Assembly: GCF_000208745.1 (NCBI RefSeq)
Contig: NC_030852.1
Location: forward strand, 35,044,167 to 35,108,166
Direction of reading: 5' to 3'
Source of the DNA: Theobroma cacao
Lineage: Eukaryota > Streptophyta > Magnoliopsida > Malvales > Malvaceae
DNA: 64,000 nucleotides
Position numbers and translations under genes: made by a program. The notes below the pieces were generated by a model. The model saw only the letters and a list, made by a program, of their open reading frames with translations. It searched no databases and had not been told where the DNA came from. This document shows, one piece after another, positions 11,002 to 22,796 of the stretch (positions are counted from its first letter, which is position 1; every line of letters begins with the position of its first letter).

Positions 11002-14000
11002 ATGTCGGCCGAGTTCGACGATGATGGTGAGCAGACCATGTCAATCAACGAGTATCTTGAGAGCATCGAAGAAGAAGAGCTGGTAAAAAGTTCCTTTCCC
11101 CCCCCCCCCCCCCCTCCCTCTTTATCCATTTAGGGTTTTGCTTTTGCTATTTGGGTATGAGGGAATGATTGAGTTTAGTTAGTGCTTGTTGTTTCGTCTG
11201 GTTTGTGGACATGGAAGATTTAGGACATAAGTCTTTTGTCCTGTTCTGTTTAGAAATAATAACATCAAAATTTTGTCAGCTTTTCTGGAGCAGAAATTTG
11301 GTTGAGACGACTTTATATTTGAACTATTCCGTAACATTGATTAAATTTTGAGAAAATTTCATGAGATGAAGATTTGTATTGTTAATATTACACTAGCTTA
11401 GAAGTTAGCTTGGGACCATTCAAATTTGTATTGTTAAGATTTGTACGCATGCTAGTTTGGGACCATTCAAATATAACTTATATCCTAAATTGAAATTGGG
11501 AAAGTGTTGAATGCAAACGATTCTTAAATATAAATTGAACTAGCAATTGGTTGATTTTATCGATATTGTTGTGCTTCTTTAAGCTCTATGTTTCTCGACA
11601 TCACTTAATTCGTTATTTTTTTAATCTAAAGGAAGCAGATCTGGTTTTGGGTGGAGATGAGGGTGATGAGTGTACCTATTCTAAGGGCTACATGAAGAGA
11701 CAGGCAATCTTCTCATGCCTGACATGCACCCCAAATGGGAATGCTGGGATTTGCACTGCTTGCTGCTTGTCTTGCCATGATGGCCATGAGGTATTTCTCC
11801 TCTGCATTATTCTTTAGTTGTATTTCTCATTCTGAATGCTAAACTTTAGTTTGTTGTTAATGATATGACTCTTAAGATGTGAGTTAAATTATGATTTATT
11901 AAAGTGGAACTTCATGTTGTGTCTTTTGCTTTCTTCAGACCATGACCCTTTGAGTTGTCTCTAATAATTTGCACTTTGTGGGGTCATGCTCCCTGTTATG
12001 GGCTGGTTTAGCAAGTTATCTAGTAGTAAATATGATGATTGATTTGGGATACGTTTCCTATCATTATGATATTCCCAACTACTGTGGCCTTGTTATGTTC
12101 TTACTCATTTTAAATTAGAATAATATTGACTTTTTTGCAGCTTCAGCATTAACCACATTAACAATTCACACTGCTAATCATTTCCAATTTCTGACTCTGC
12201 TTTTTGAGAGGGGTTTCAAGTTATATTCTTATTATCTATCCAGTTATGTGCGTTTCTGGGATCATAATGGGTATTGCTTTTTTGTATATTTGATAATGGA
12301 AGAACTCATTGATTGATTTAACAATCACAATAGGTCTTAACATCGGACATGCAAGATTTTCTTTCTGATTAGTTCTTATGGTCATTTGAAATTCCACATG
12401 CCTACTTGAGTACTGGACATAAGTCATGTATGTTATGCTGGAAATTTTACATATGCCCAACTACTCAAGAATGTGTTTATTTTAGTTCTTTTTCTTTTTA
12501 TAAATGTTTTATGCTGTTAGCTTCTGTCTGCTTATATTCAGTGGAGGTTTTCATTTTTGCAATATATGCAAGGTTTTGGAGCTTTGGACCAAGAGAAATT
12601 TTAGGTGTGACTGCGGAAATTCAAAATTTGGGGAGTTCTCATGCAAGCTTTTCCCAAATAAAGATGTAGAGAATATCGAGAATTCATATAATCACAATTT
12701 CAAAGGTTTATACTGCACCTGCAATCGCCCCTATCCAGATCCAGATCTCCAGGAGCAAGTAGAGATGATACAGTGCTGCATGTGTGAGGACTGGTTCCAT
12801 GAGGAGCATATCAGTCTCAACTCTCCCAATGAGGTCGGTGAGCTTTGTGCATGTCCTTCTACACGTTCATATCTTAGTTTTGTTTTTTTGTTAAAATCAT
12901 TGGCAAATCTAGAGATGCCCTGTACTGTAGGTTCATGTTAATGTTTGCCATAGTTTTTCTTATAGTTATGATTGCTTGCAATGTGCTTGCTTCACCAAAC
13001 TTATCTCTTTAAAGATGGGTATGGGTTCTAATTATTTGAAAACAAACGTTGATAGATTCAGTGAATATTTCTACTTGTATAAATTGTGATCATAAGTTAT
13101 CAGTTTGAAGGATGTTTCCATTGACACATTTACATGATTAGTTTAGCTCAAGCTTTGCAGTGTAAAATAGGCAAGTTGAGAGGAAGAAGTGCAAAAAAGA
13201 CTATCACTTAGCTGTAGTTTTTGCGCTATTCTTTGAGTTATTGCTGGGCAATGATTATGATCTGAAAATACTTGTATGACAGATTCCTAGAGATGAGGAA
13301 GGGGAGCCTCTTTATGAAGATTTCATATGCAAGGCATGCTCAGCAGTTTGTTCTTTTCTGACTCTATACCCTAAAACCATAAGGGCAGCAGGGGGACAGC
13401 CTGTTGCTCCTGTAACTACTAGCAAGGATAAAAGTGTGGTGGAAGACATCCCTCCTAAAGATGGTGGAGCTGGGAAGCTTGAAAATAATGTGTGCTCTGA
13501 TTCTTCCATCAAGGATAATTTGGTTGCTGATGCTAATTGTGAATCTGTATCTGATGGCAAGAAATTTGTTCTTGGAGAAAGCTCTCAGAATGATGACAGC
13601 TCTATTGCCAGTTCACATGCTACTTGTATTCTTGGAGCAGACTCGGTGGTTTCAGAAAGTAAACCCCTTTTTCTTTCTAAAAACTGGAGAGATACCCTCT
13701 GCAGATGTGACAAGTGCTTGGATATGCACAAGCAGAAGCATATCAGTTATCTACTTGACAAGGAGGACTCAATAGCAGAGTATGAAAAAACGGCAAAGCA
13801 GAAGAGGGAAGAAAAGTTGCAGCAAAGGGAGGGTGCTGCAGTAAATTTCTTTAACAATCTTGGTCATGTAGAGAAAATGGAGATTCTGAATGGCATTGCG
13901 GACTTTACAGATGAATTCCGTTCCTTCCTGGTATGCCATTGATTGTATATCTTTTTAATAGCTAACCTTTACTGATTACATTGCAAGATAAGTTCTAGGT

Positions 14001-14194
14001 AAAGCCATACATATTTTTCATGTTCTTGCATCATCAGATTATTCATTTATGTATCTTGCAAAAGCAATTTACTGCCCCTAAGAATATATATATTTTGATA
14101 TCTTTAGGGGTCAGTTGATCCATCAAAGGCAATCACAGCAGCTGATGTCAACCAGATTTTCGAGAACCTTAAAAACAAGCGAAGGCGTGTGTAG
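11002..14194 (+). CDS. UBR7: UBR7-like putative E3 ubiquitin ligase (UBR box plus PHD finger)
   Basis: Five coding exons, 11002-11082, 11632-11790, 12573-12833, 13283-13930 and 14108-14194, all with GT-AG borders, give 411 aa (human UBR7 is of similar size). Residues about 28-110 form the cysteine/histidine-rich UBR-box region (CLTCTPNGNAGICTACC, CHDGHE, RCDCGNSKFG). About 126-210 is a PHD-type finger (YCTCNRPYPDPD, QCCMCEDWFHEEH, FICKACS). A variable acidic linker follows, then a conserved C-terminal part (CRCDKCLDMHK, basic coiled coil, FTDEFRSFL) ending in the basic NKRRRV. UBR boxes bind degron N-termini in other family members, while UBR7 proteins have a PHD finger in place of the usual RING and act on chromatin in animals; the plant role is little known. 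Expected in the nucleus. Confidence 0.93.
11098..11115 (+). repeat. poly(C) run of 18 in UBR7 intron 1
   Basis: Eighteen consecutive C bases begin 15 bases after the exon 1 donor (11083). The opposite strand is a G18 run that could form G-quadruplex DNA. Length is likely variable between plants and error-prone in sequencing. Confidence 0.9.
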
Positions 14195-17100
14195 TAAGCT
14201 TTTTGCTGGATGTTGCTGCTCTTGCTATGAGTTATCCTAGTAGATGAAAAGAAAAAAACAGTGGGATGTTATGCAAATATTTAGGTTGTTTAAAGTTAGA
14301 ATGCTCTAATGTTATGAATTGCTCTGTAGTTTGTTTTAATGACTTGTATTAACTGTGTATCTGTATTTGCTGAAGTGCTATGTCAGCAAGTACTAGAATG
14401 GTGCGCACGTGCAGGCACATCTCTATAGTAAGTATTCCTATCTCATGTAGGAAAGAACTTCTAAGCTTCCTTGTTAATGAACGGTAGAAGAGCACTTGTT
14501 TTTAACTTACTATTTAGGTAAGGTTTCTGATGTTCTTTTCTTTACGTTTTTTAATTAAAATAACCCAAGTGCTTAAGATTATGGGCCGAGTAAACATGAA
14601 GTAGTTGAGGGTTCATGTCAAATTTTTATGTTTAAACACATTGGCTTAACACGCTAGGGTCTGGCCTATAGATTTTTACGGTTTTTAAGTTACAAGTATG
14701 GTAAAAAGTGAATGTACATGTCAAGTGATTTGGGAGACTTGGTAAGAGTTTGTGCTTGATTGGGTTGGAACATGGAAGGAACGCCAATGTAGGAAGGTCT
14801 TTTTTAGTGAAGATGAACATAGAAGTCCAAGGAAAATTATTGCAAAAATGATATCAACAAAAACAATGCTAAGAGGTCTCTACGTGTCATAGCTTTTGCC
14901 CTACTTAAAGTTAAATCTTCCCACTGCTGGGCAGTTTAGCGACCGTCCATCTTGTTTTGTTCTCTTACTGCTGGAGCCAACGAAAAGTCCAAAGGTCGCG
15001 AGTCACGAGACGAACAGCCGAATCCTCCAGACTAGTCTAATTCCAATTCAAGGACAAGCTCTAACTTGATAAGCCATTCCATATATTTTATTCAAATATT
15101 GGTGAAAGCATTTGATAAGCCAAAAACAAAGTGTAAAAATCTTCTTCTAGTAAGGCCTTAATTTGGGAAGAAATTAACTTCATTTTACCTTTGAAAATTT
15201 ACCTATTTCCCAGGATGTAAAAGTTAAATTAAAAAGTACAAGACCATATTGATTGATTGTTGGACATTGTAAAATTAACCCAATGCTTCTTAAATTATGA
15301 ATTGTCATCCCACAACCCAAAAAAGAAGAATTTCATTGCATGATTTACATTTGTCTTCCCATATCACAGTGAATTTATTGCTGTTGCTAACCATATCGTT
15401 CACGTCGACTCTTTCCAGTCTAAAACATCAAAATTTGTCAACACCAATTTAACGAGTAGGGACAAAAGTTAGGTTGTTGTTATTTCCTCGAGGAAATGAA
15501 AAGATTTTGTTCATGTGTTTCAACAGTTAACCAGCATTTAAAATATTTGAAACCAGTCATTCCCCTACCTAATCTTAGGGAGATTGTCGACTAAACTTTT
15601 ATTGCTCTGCCCATCTATTGATAGCGAAATCCTCTTCATTTTCAACTACAAATTTTCAAGTGTTTTTTGTACCCTAATTAAGGGCTGTTGTTATCAACAA
15701 AAAATACATAGCCTAATTTTATTTCTTTGAGAAAACAAAAGGGTCATTAATAATATAATTCAAACACACTTGAACTTATATTTGTCATACTTGAGTCGTA
15801 ATAGTTTTATTTTTTTTTTTGTTTCCTTTGATTTCCTTGAAGGGGGATATAATAACGTCAGTGCTCTGTCATGATAGCCTCAGACTAAGAGGATGTCCTC
15901 AAATTTTCCTTCCCCTCTTTCTTAATCAGCAGTGGAAACGGTTATCATAACTGTTAGTTGGCAGTTTGTGGGCAGCTGAGATGAACCAAATGGTCTACCC
16001 ATCTCCATGCATTTTGCCTCGATGTCAATGCCTTTGCAACTTGGCTCATTAATTGGAGTAGCTAGTCTAGCAAGACTAAAGCTTTTGGTTTTTTTTCCCA
16101 TTTACTGCAAAGAGACCAAATCTTAGCACTAGACTAACAACTTATAATAGCAAGAATTACCAAATTTCTTTTAATCTTTATTTTAGGACCCCCCCAATTA
16201 GTGTTAGTTAAATAAGATCGACTCAAACTAATGCTTTTGAATTTTTTAACCTTATTATGGGAAACAATATGATTTCTACGTAGTTCATAGTCAGAAGAAG
16301 AAAAATTAGAGAAAGACAGAGCACGTACAATTTCCTGATATGAATTTTTGTAGCATAAAATTCATGTTCACACCTTGTATTTTACGCTGACCACGTGGTT
16401 AGACAGAAATTAAACCTAAGAAAACATTGAAAAAGTCGATGAGAGCTTGATTTCTCCTTTGTAAGTAAAACTTCAATAGATTGCTTGTTGCCTTGGAATT
16501 TAAACTTGGATTTCTATTTTTTTCCAAAATCTATAAGTTTTTTAATATAATGAATCATATATATTATATATATAAAATAAATTATATTAATTTAATATTG
16601 CAGTCTGTAATAATTTTTTTTTTAGATAAATTAATGGACACTAATTTATAACACTTGGGAATCTTTGACTGATCAATAGTTATATGCCTATTATTTCTTT
16701 TAAATTATGAAAATGTTACGTATTTTAGATTGAATATTCCTGAATTTCACTTATAAAAATAATTAACAATAATAAATACGAGAGGATGTGGAAAGATAAA
16801 CCCATCAATGAGATTATATTCAACTTAAATGGGATTTTAATAAAGTAAAAGAAAAAGATATAATTAATTAACCATTAATCTTTTGACTTAGTGGTGATTA
16901 TAGTAAGTAATGCTTTTCCATCTTAGTATTTTAACTTTTTGAATTCCTAACCCTTTCTCCCAATGGATAAATAAAACCAAGAAAAATGTAAACGTAAATG
17001 GGATTTTAATAAAGTAAGAGAAAAAGATATAATTTATTAAGCATTAATCTTTTAATTTAGTGGTGATTATAATAAGTACTGCTTTTCCATGTTATTATTT

Positions 17101-18749
17101 TACCTTTTTGAATTCCTAACCCTTTCACCCAATGGATAAATAAAACCAAGAAAAAGGTCAAGTTAAAGGAGAAGTTTGACATGGCCTGGTGTTCATATCA
17201 AGTAGTAAATTAATATTACATTCTAGTTAATCATCACACAACACCTTGCATTGAGAAAATACAAAAGGTCAAGAGTAGGTGAACATTGTCTACGAAAATT
17301 CTGCCACTTTTTCATGCAGACAAAGTTCAACAATAATATCATAATAAATAATATATGATTTTATCATGAAATGTTTAAAGAAATGCATGGTGGGTCAATA
17401 CTACTAATTCTAGTAAGATGTTAATTCCATGAATCCCTTGATTACTGTTGTTATTGGGGTAATGTTTTAAGAAAATAAATAAAATGGATTAAGAAGTACT
17501 TAGCATTAAACTCGTTGGTGTTTTGTAAAATAAATATTTAACCTTATAATTAAAACCGAGTTTTTCTTTATTAATTGTTATATAGTCCATTGCCCCGGTG
17601 GATATGACTCAAGTTGCAATTTTTCAAATCAATTTCCCTAACATTTAATATGTGGCAGTGAGGAAGTTATTCTTTCCCGTGACATTGTCGGGGATTAGAG
17701 TCTTATAATATTGATATAAACCTAAGTTTGCTGGCTTCAGCCTCCCATCAATCATATGCCGAATTTCCAATCTCTTGTCCCCTCGCATTTTCCACGAAAG
17801 GTCATTATAATTCATTGATTCCCCCTTCTTGGTGTTTCTGAGAGAAAGTTATGGTTCCTGGTAGTTGGCATTGGAAAGAAAATGTAGAGAAAAGAAGGGT
17901 GTGGCTTTCTGTTTGAACCACAAAAATGAAAAAGTGATTTTCTCTGCAATTATAGTTAAAATCTGACTATCTGACCTCCCCCTCCCCTTCTTTCTATGCT
18001 GTTTTTTTCTTCAAGCAAACCCAAAGAAACTTAAATGCAGCAATGCAGCCTTGAGCTGGTCAAATTGCTGGCCAATTATTGTCTACTAAAAGGGACCCCA
18101 AAATCATAAAATCAAAAGATGTAGGATCGAAAGTTGAAAAGAAGTTGTATAAAGGAAATGCAAATTTGATTAATTAACAAGGAAAAAAGGGGGTTGCTTT
18201 TATGAGCATAGATTTATTTTGGAAGTATGGTAAAGTTCATGTTCACACTTGAAAAATCTTTGTCAAAGGCCCACAATTATGCTGTCTGCTTTTTCTTTCT
18301 TGAATTTTCCTATCAACTCCACAAGGAATTAATTTAATTTTTTTGGCCAAGAATAATTTTTTGAAAACCTTTTGATTGAAATAAAATCACTCAACTAGCT
18401 AGTTAAATAGAAGATAATACAGTATATTAAAGCTATAAGAAGACATAAGTTCAACACAACGAGGAGCTAGCTGGAATGCTAGATTTGCCGAAGGATATTG
18501 TCCTTTGCCACAGTTTGTTTCTAACACGGTTTCAATTAATGGAATGGAATGCATTTAATTTGGACACGATATAAAGTTGTCCTAATAAATGGCATAGTCG
18601 TAAATAGTTTTACAATTTTACATTAAATTGACAGTTCAGTTTGTCACTTAGCATGTAGAAAAATCAAGTCTCGTGAAGAAAATAAGTCTAAGTACAATTA
18701 TTTAATTAATACAGGGGGATTGGGGATTGTTTGTTAGAATAATGTATGT
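14195..18749. other. 4.5-kb spacer, no supported gene
   Basis: UBR7 3' UTR followed by AT-rich DNA with no recognised coding region, tRNA or transposon ends. The only clear structure is the tandem duplication at 16826-17163. Short open frames here are not supported by motifs. Confidence 0.6.
16826..17163. repeat. two-copy tandem duplication, 169-bp unit
   Basis: Copy 1 (16826-16994) and copy 2 (16995-17163) share TAAATGGGATTTTAATAAAG at their starts and TAAAACCAAGAAAAA near their ends, with about a dozen substitutions between them. The copies abut directly with no spacer. Confidence 0.9.
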
Positions 18750-18757
18750 CTATAAAT
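18750..18757 (+). promoter_or_regulatory. TATA box of the 110-aa MGNC protein gene
   Basis: CTATAAATA at 18750-18758 lies 166 bases before the ATG at 18916, giving a likely start of transcription near 18785 and a short intron-free leader. Confidence 0.65.
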
Positions 18758-18915
18758 ACCCTTAGAACTTCACTTCACAATTTCACAAATGCATCAGAGA
18801 GTCAGTAGGCAACTACATTTTTTTTTCCCTTTCTGACATATCCCCCAGGACAAGTTTCTGGCGCTGTTGATCCATTTAGAGAGCGGTTTTTGATTTCTGG
18901 AAGTGAAAAGAAATC

Positions 18916-19248
18916 ATGGGGAATTGCTTGAAGACATCCAGATCAAGGCAGCTGGTGGAAGAAGAGGAAATAGAAGAGCAGCTAGGAGAGATTCGTGAAG
19001 CAACGGGGTTTCAGAAGGGAAATGATGGTATTGGGAAAGGGAGCATAAAAGTGAAGATAGTGCTTACAAAGGAGGAGCTAGAGTTGTTTCTGCTGAAGCT
19101 GAAGAACAACAATGGAGGGAAGAGCTTCGAGGATCTTTTGGCGGAAATGGAGAAAGCGAGGTCGGGAAAAGCAGATTCTTGGAGACCTTCATTGGAGAGT
19201 ATCATGGAGGTCGACGACCCTGAAGAGCTTGAAATGGACAGATCATGA
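18916..19248 (+). CDS. small plant-specific protein with MGNC N-terminus
   Basis: Single-exon frame of 110 aa starting at the first ATG after a good TATA box. MGNCLK at the N-terminus fits N-myristoylation at Gly2 and palmitoylation at Cys4, so membrane attachment is likely. An acidic stretch (EEEEIEEQ) follows, then a conserved core at about 43-66, SIKVKIVLTKEELELFLLKL, and an acidic C-terminus (MEVDDPEELEM). The core resembles that of the gene at 22249-22749 (IRVKVRMTKQEAARLLSKCK), and both resemble the small plant families often annotated as DUF4228/PADRE-like or uncharacterised. Members of such families respond to stress and pathogens, but no biochemical role is visible in this sequence. 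Confidence 0.85.
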   Translation: MGNCLKTSRSRQLVEEEEIEEQLGEIREATGFQKGNDGIGKGSIKVKIVLTKEELELFLLKLKNNNGGKSFEDLLAEMEKARSGKADSWRPSLESIMEVDDPEELEMDRS

Positions 19249-22248
19249 TGAAGCTTCAATCCTTCTTCTTACTTTTACCCCTTGTGGTTTTTGTAAACTA
19301 CTACATCATCTTCTTCTCCTCTTTGAGGTTTTTGATTCCAGAACCTCTTTTTACTTGGGTAACTCGACGTACGGCAGGATCAGAATCTTTCCTTGTTTTT
19401 TTTTCTGGTCCTTTCCCTCTGGTGATGAACCAAGTTCCAAATGTTTCTCTCCCTTACTTAGCTAGGAGTTTTTGATACATATATAGACTGAACTTTCTCC
19501 CTTTACCATATAAACTCAGATCTTTTATTCAAGCTTTCCGAAGTTAAGTATGGATCTATCCATATGTACTTGAGCGGTTGATAGATTTTAATGTTGAATA
19601 TAGATACAGTTACTTTAAGTAAAACTCCTGATATTTCATTTTTATGCCATTTCTAAGCTGTGTGCTCCATGGAATTGGGTGATGAAAACCTACCAAATCT
19701 GTGTTGCAAATTCTTGTTCTCCTCCTCCCCCTTGAGAGAGATGTAGAAGGGGAGAGAGAGCTGGGTCTGGAGCCTGAGTACTGTGTCCTGTTTGAGCTTT
19801 AGTTACCTATAATATTAATGTTTTTGACTGTTGGCAGTTGAAACATAGATCGTGGCAGTCAATTGACAGTGCCAGAATTCAGCGCCAAACTAGTGATCAA
19901 CAACAACCCAAATTATCATAAATGTCCAACTGGAATTCTGAACCTTTATTCCCTTCAAAAATTTTGACCATTCTTCAATATTTTACAAAGAGATCACTGT
20001 TTGCGGACCCCTTGAAAAGAATGGAAACCTTCCTATTTGTCCAGTGTGGCTGAATTTACCTATTAGACCAGCAATAATTGTTAAGGGTAGGGACTATAAA
20101 CAGGAAGAAAATGTGTATCTACTTAACAAATTAACAGTCTGAGTAATTTCGATAAAAATTATAATAAACTTTTACTCATGGAAATTCAAATTATTTACCA
20201 CACCCAATATTATTAGAGCTAATTATGTGCTTACAATAAACCTTAAACGTTACTTCCTCTTCTATAGTTCCATGGTTAAGTTGCCCAAAGAGACATGGTT
20301 GTAGGGTGGGAAAATGCATGGTGGTGGTGTGTTTAATAAAACAGTTCACAAAATCTCTGTGGTTTCCTGGCATCCCGACACTAATACAGAACTAAACTTT
20401 GCAGGTCGACTAAATTCTAGTAGGTTGGACTTTGGATCAGTTTTTCTAACATTTGACGGTGTCTTAAGCTTCTAAGTTTCCAAGTGCTTTTCTCAATCAG
20501 AGACCGAGTAATAATCTTGATATTTACTATTTCCCTCTGATTATGATTGATTTTAGCAACAAAAGAAGAAAGTTCATAAAAGAGAGTATGTATAGATTCC
20601 CTTTCTCTCAAAAGAAGCTGACTCGGTCTTTTCAAAATCGAAAATCAATAAGAGAAATTTCTTCTACTGACCTGGGATTAAGGGTGTCATGATTCGTTTA
20701 AAAGTAAACCCCCAATATTAACGCGTTGAATAGCTCAACTTCTGCGTTGCATATCTTAATCAAGGACTTAGTCCCAGTGGTCTATTTTGCTTTGTTAATC
20801 TTAAATAATCAACATCTTTTTATCTCTGGATTATAATCAACTTTGAATTCTTTCGACTAGTCCAGGTTCAGTATTCCTTGGGTCAGGTTGACTCAGGTGC
20901 TCAAGAACCAGGAAAAGGAATAACAAAACCTTAACCTTAATTAACCAATATTATCTTGTAGGAGACAGATTGTAGTGTAGGTGTGAACTTTCTCTGCAAC
21001 AAGCCTTTAAAATAGCCTCGCATCATCAAAGGACAATGGTGACTTAGGAATCTTACATAAAACCCATTACCAAGTGTTTCTTTTGGGAATTGGAGGTTTG
21101 GTGATTTCTTGTTCTTTACAAGAGATGTTGAACTTGGCAAAAGCTCCATTATTTCAGAAGGAGAGATGTCAGATATGGGCCTTATGGACTAACATTAGGG
21201 AGAAGAGTTAAGAGGGGGCTATGGGTTGGATTGAAACATCAGAGCCCAGTAAACGTTATTGACGTGGACATGAAGAATCAGTCTCGAATCCAATTGGGCT
21301 GGTGATTGGGTTGATGTGTCAATGAAACTCTGGTAGGCCCCTTCTTTTTCGTCATCCAGCAGAGAACTGCCATGATTTTCTCAGGGGGAACCCTTTTGTC
21401 CAATCACAAGAAAAAGTGCAAGAAATCCCAATTGCCTAGACTTTTGTTCGACTAGTTGGGAGTAAACTCACGACTCCTTTGAGGATAGACAGGGGTACAT
21501 CAACGGGAAAAGTCATCGGTGGGCTACACGTGAAGGGATGAGGGATCTCAACTTGGGGTGAAGAACTTGACTGCTTCATTCACTGACATCCTCACGATTC
21601 GATGGACATTTTAAAGATTCTAAAGATAAGAAATAAGGTTTAATAGGTACCATAGGAAAAAGAGAAGGCCTTCATATAGCTCTTAATTAGTGCCCATCAT
21701 ATCATTTTCCGACTTGAATTTAGTTTCTTCATGAGCAAAACTCATTTTGGATGTCATTTTCTCTATACAATAATAATAGCAATATGGATAAGCTCTGGGA
21801 TTGGGATGTCATTGATTACCAGGCGCCCTCCTTCCTGCAACAAAGTTGGCTTTCTGGTTTCAAAAGGAACATGGAATTTGGGCCGGCGGGCCTTCTCGTC
21901 AAGCACTTCTTTATTAAGAGTTTAGTCATGTTAGCTTGAAGGACAAAGTATAGACGTTGCAAGAGAAAAAATTTCTCTGGCTGAGCTTGTTTGGATTCCG
22001 GATGACATGCCAAAGTAGGAAACAGAGAGTTTTTAAGTAAATGAATTCCAAACCATTCATTTGGATCAAGTGTTGCTTATAATTTTACATGGCACTTTTA
22101 CCTTCTTCCTATCCTAGTAGTAGATCAAAAATTACATTCAAGAGAAAGAAGAAAACAGTGCCCAAATTAGTTTCCCTTTGAAACTTCTGACAAGAAACCT
22201 GAAAAACTGAAATATTCTCTTAACGGTACCTACTCTGCTATACGCTAT
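19249..22248. other. 3-kb spacer, no supported gene
   Basis: 3' UTR of the 110-aa gene and unremarkable intergenic DNA. The short open frames at 20191-20635, 20937-21149 and 21731-22013 have no recognisable motif, no splice context and occur on both strands, as expected by chance. Confidence 0.6.
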
Positions 22249-22749
22249 CTAATACTCTTCGGGGATGCTATCAAGCGCTGCATTGCTACCAGGGCAAGGG
22301 AACGCGACAATAACACGATCCTTGGGAAGGGCGACAAGCTCACGAGCTACATCTCTGAATTCAAGAACCCCTCCATCTTTGCATTTTGAGAGCAACCGAG
22401 CAGCTTCTTGCTTTGTCATCCTCACTTTCACTCTAATAGTTGCCTTGGCATCAAAACCTGTGGCGCCGCTGCTTTTCTTCTTCATATCCTTGTCATCTTT
22501 AACTTTGAGCAATGGTTTTGAACTTGAAAAGGAATCACCATAACAAGTCTTCAGCTTGCTTGGTGATTGCTTCTTACTCAACCCATATCTGTAAATGAAG
22601 CTGGACGCACTGTTGGGTTCTACGAGTTCAAAAATTTCACCTGACAAAACTCTCTGGAGCCAGGAAGGAAAAAAGGTGAACATCGTTTCTTTTTTTGGTG
22701 AGGAAAAAAAAGATGGGTTTTGTTTTGTTACACTTTTTGTAGTGATCAT
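22249..22749 (-). CDS. small plant-specific protein, KVRMTKQEA core
   Basis: Single-exon minus-strand frame of 166 aa from the ATG at 22749. A second in-frame ATG at 22683 (MFTFFPSWL) is possible, because the TATA box at 22789-22796 puts transcription start very near the first ATG; use of the second start would give 144 aa. The C-terminal half contains the core TIRVKVRMTKQEAARLLSKC (about 104-123), then an FRDVARELVALPK helix and a small hydrophobic tail. The core is related to that of the gene at 18916-19248, which lies 3 kb away in the opposite orientation, but this protein lacks the MGNC lipidation start. The function is unknown. Confidence 0.82.
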   Translation of the reverse strand: MITTKSVTKQNPSFFSSPKKETMFTFFPSWLQRVLSGEIFELVEPNSASSFIYRYGLSKKQSPSKLKTCYGDSFSSSKPLLKVKDDKDMKKKSSGATGFDAKATIRVKVRMTKQEAARLLSKCKDGGVLEFRDVARELVALPKDRVIVAFPCPGSNAALDSIPEEY

Positions 22750-22788
22750 AAAAATGAGTGGTGCGGAAGCAAATAAATGTATGGTGAG

Positions 22789-22796
22789 TTTATATA
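22789..22796 (-). promoter_or_regulatory. TATA box of the 22249-22749 gene
   Basis: TATATAAA on the minus strand, about 40 bases upstream of the ATG at 22749. The short distance is what makes the second ATG (22683) a real alternative start. Confidence 0.65.
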
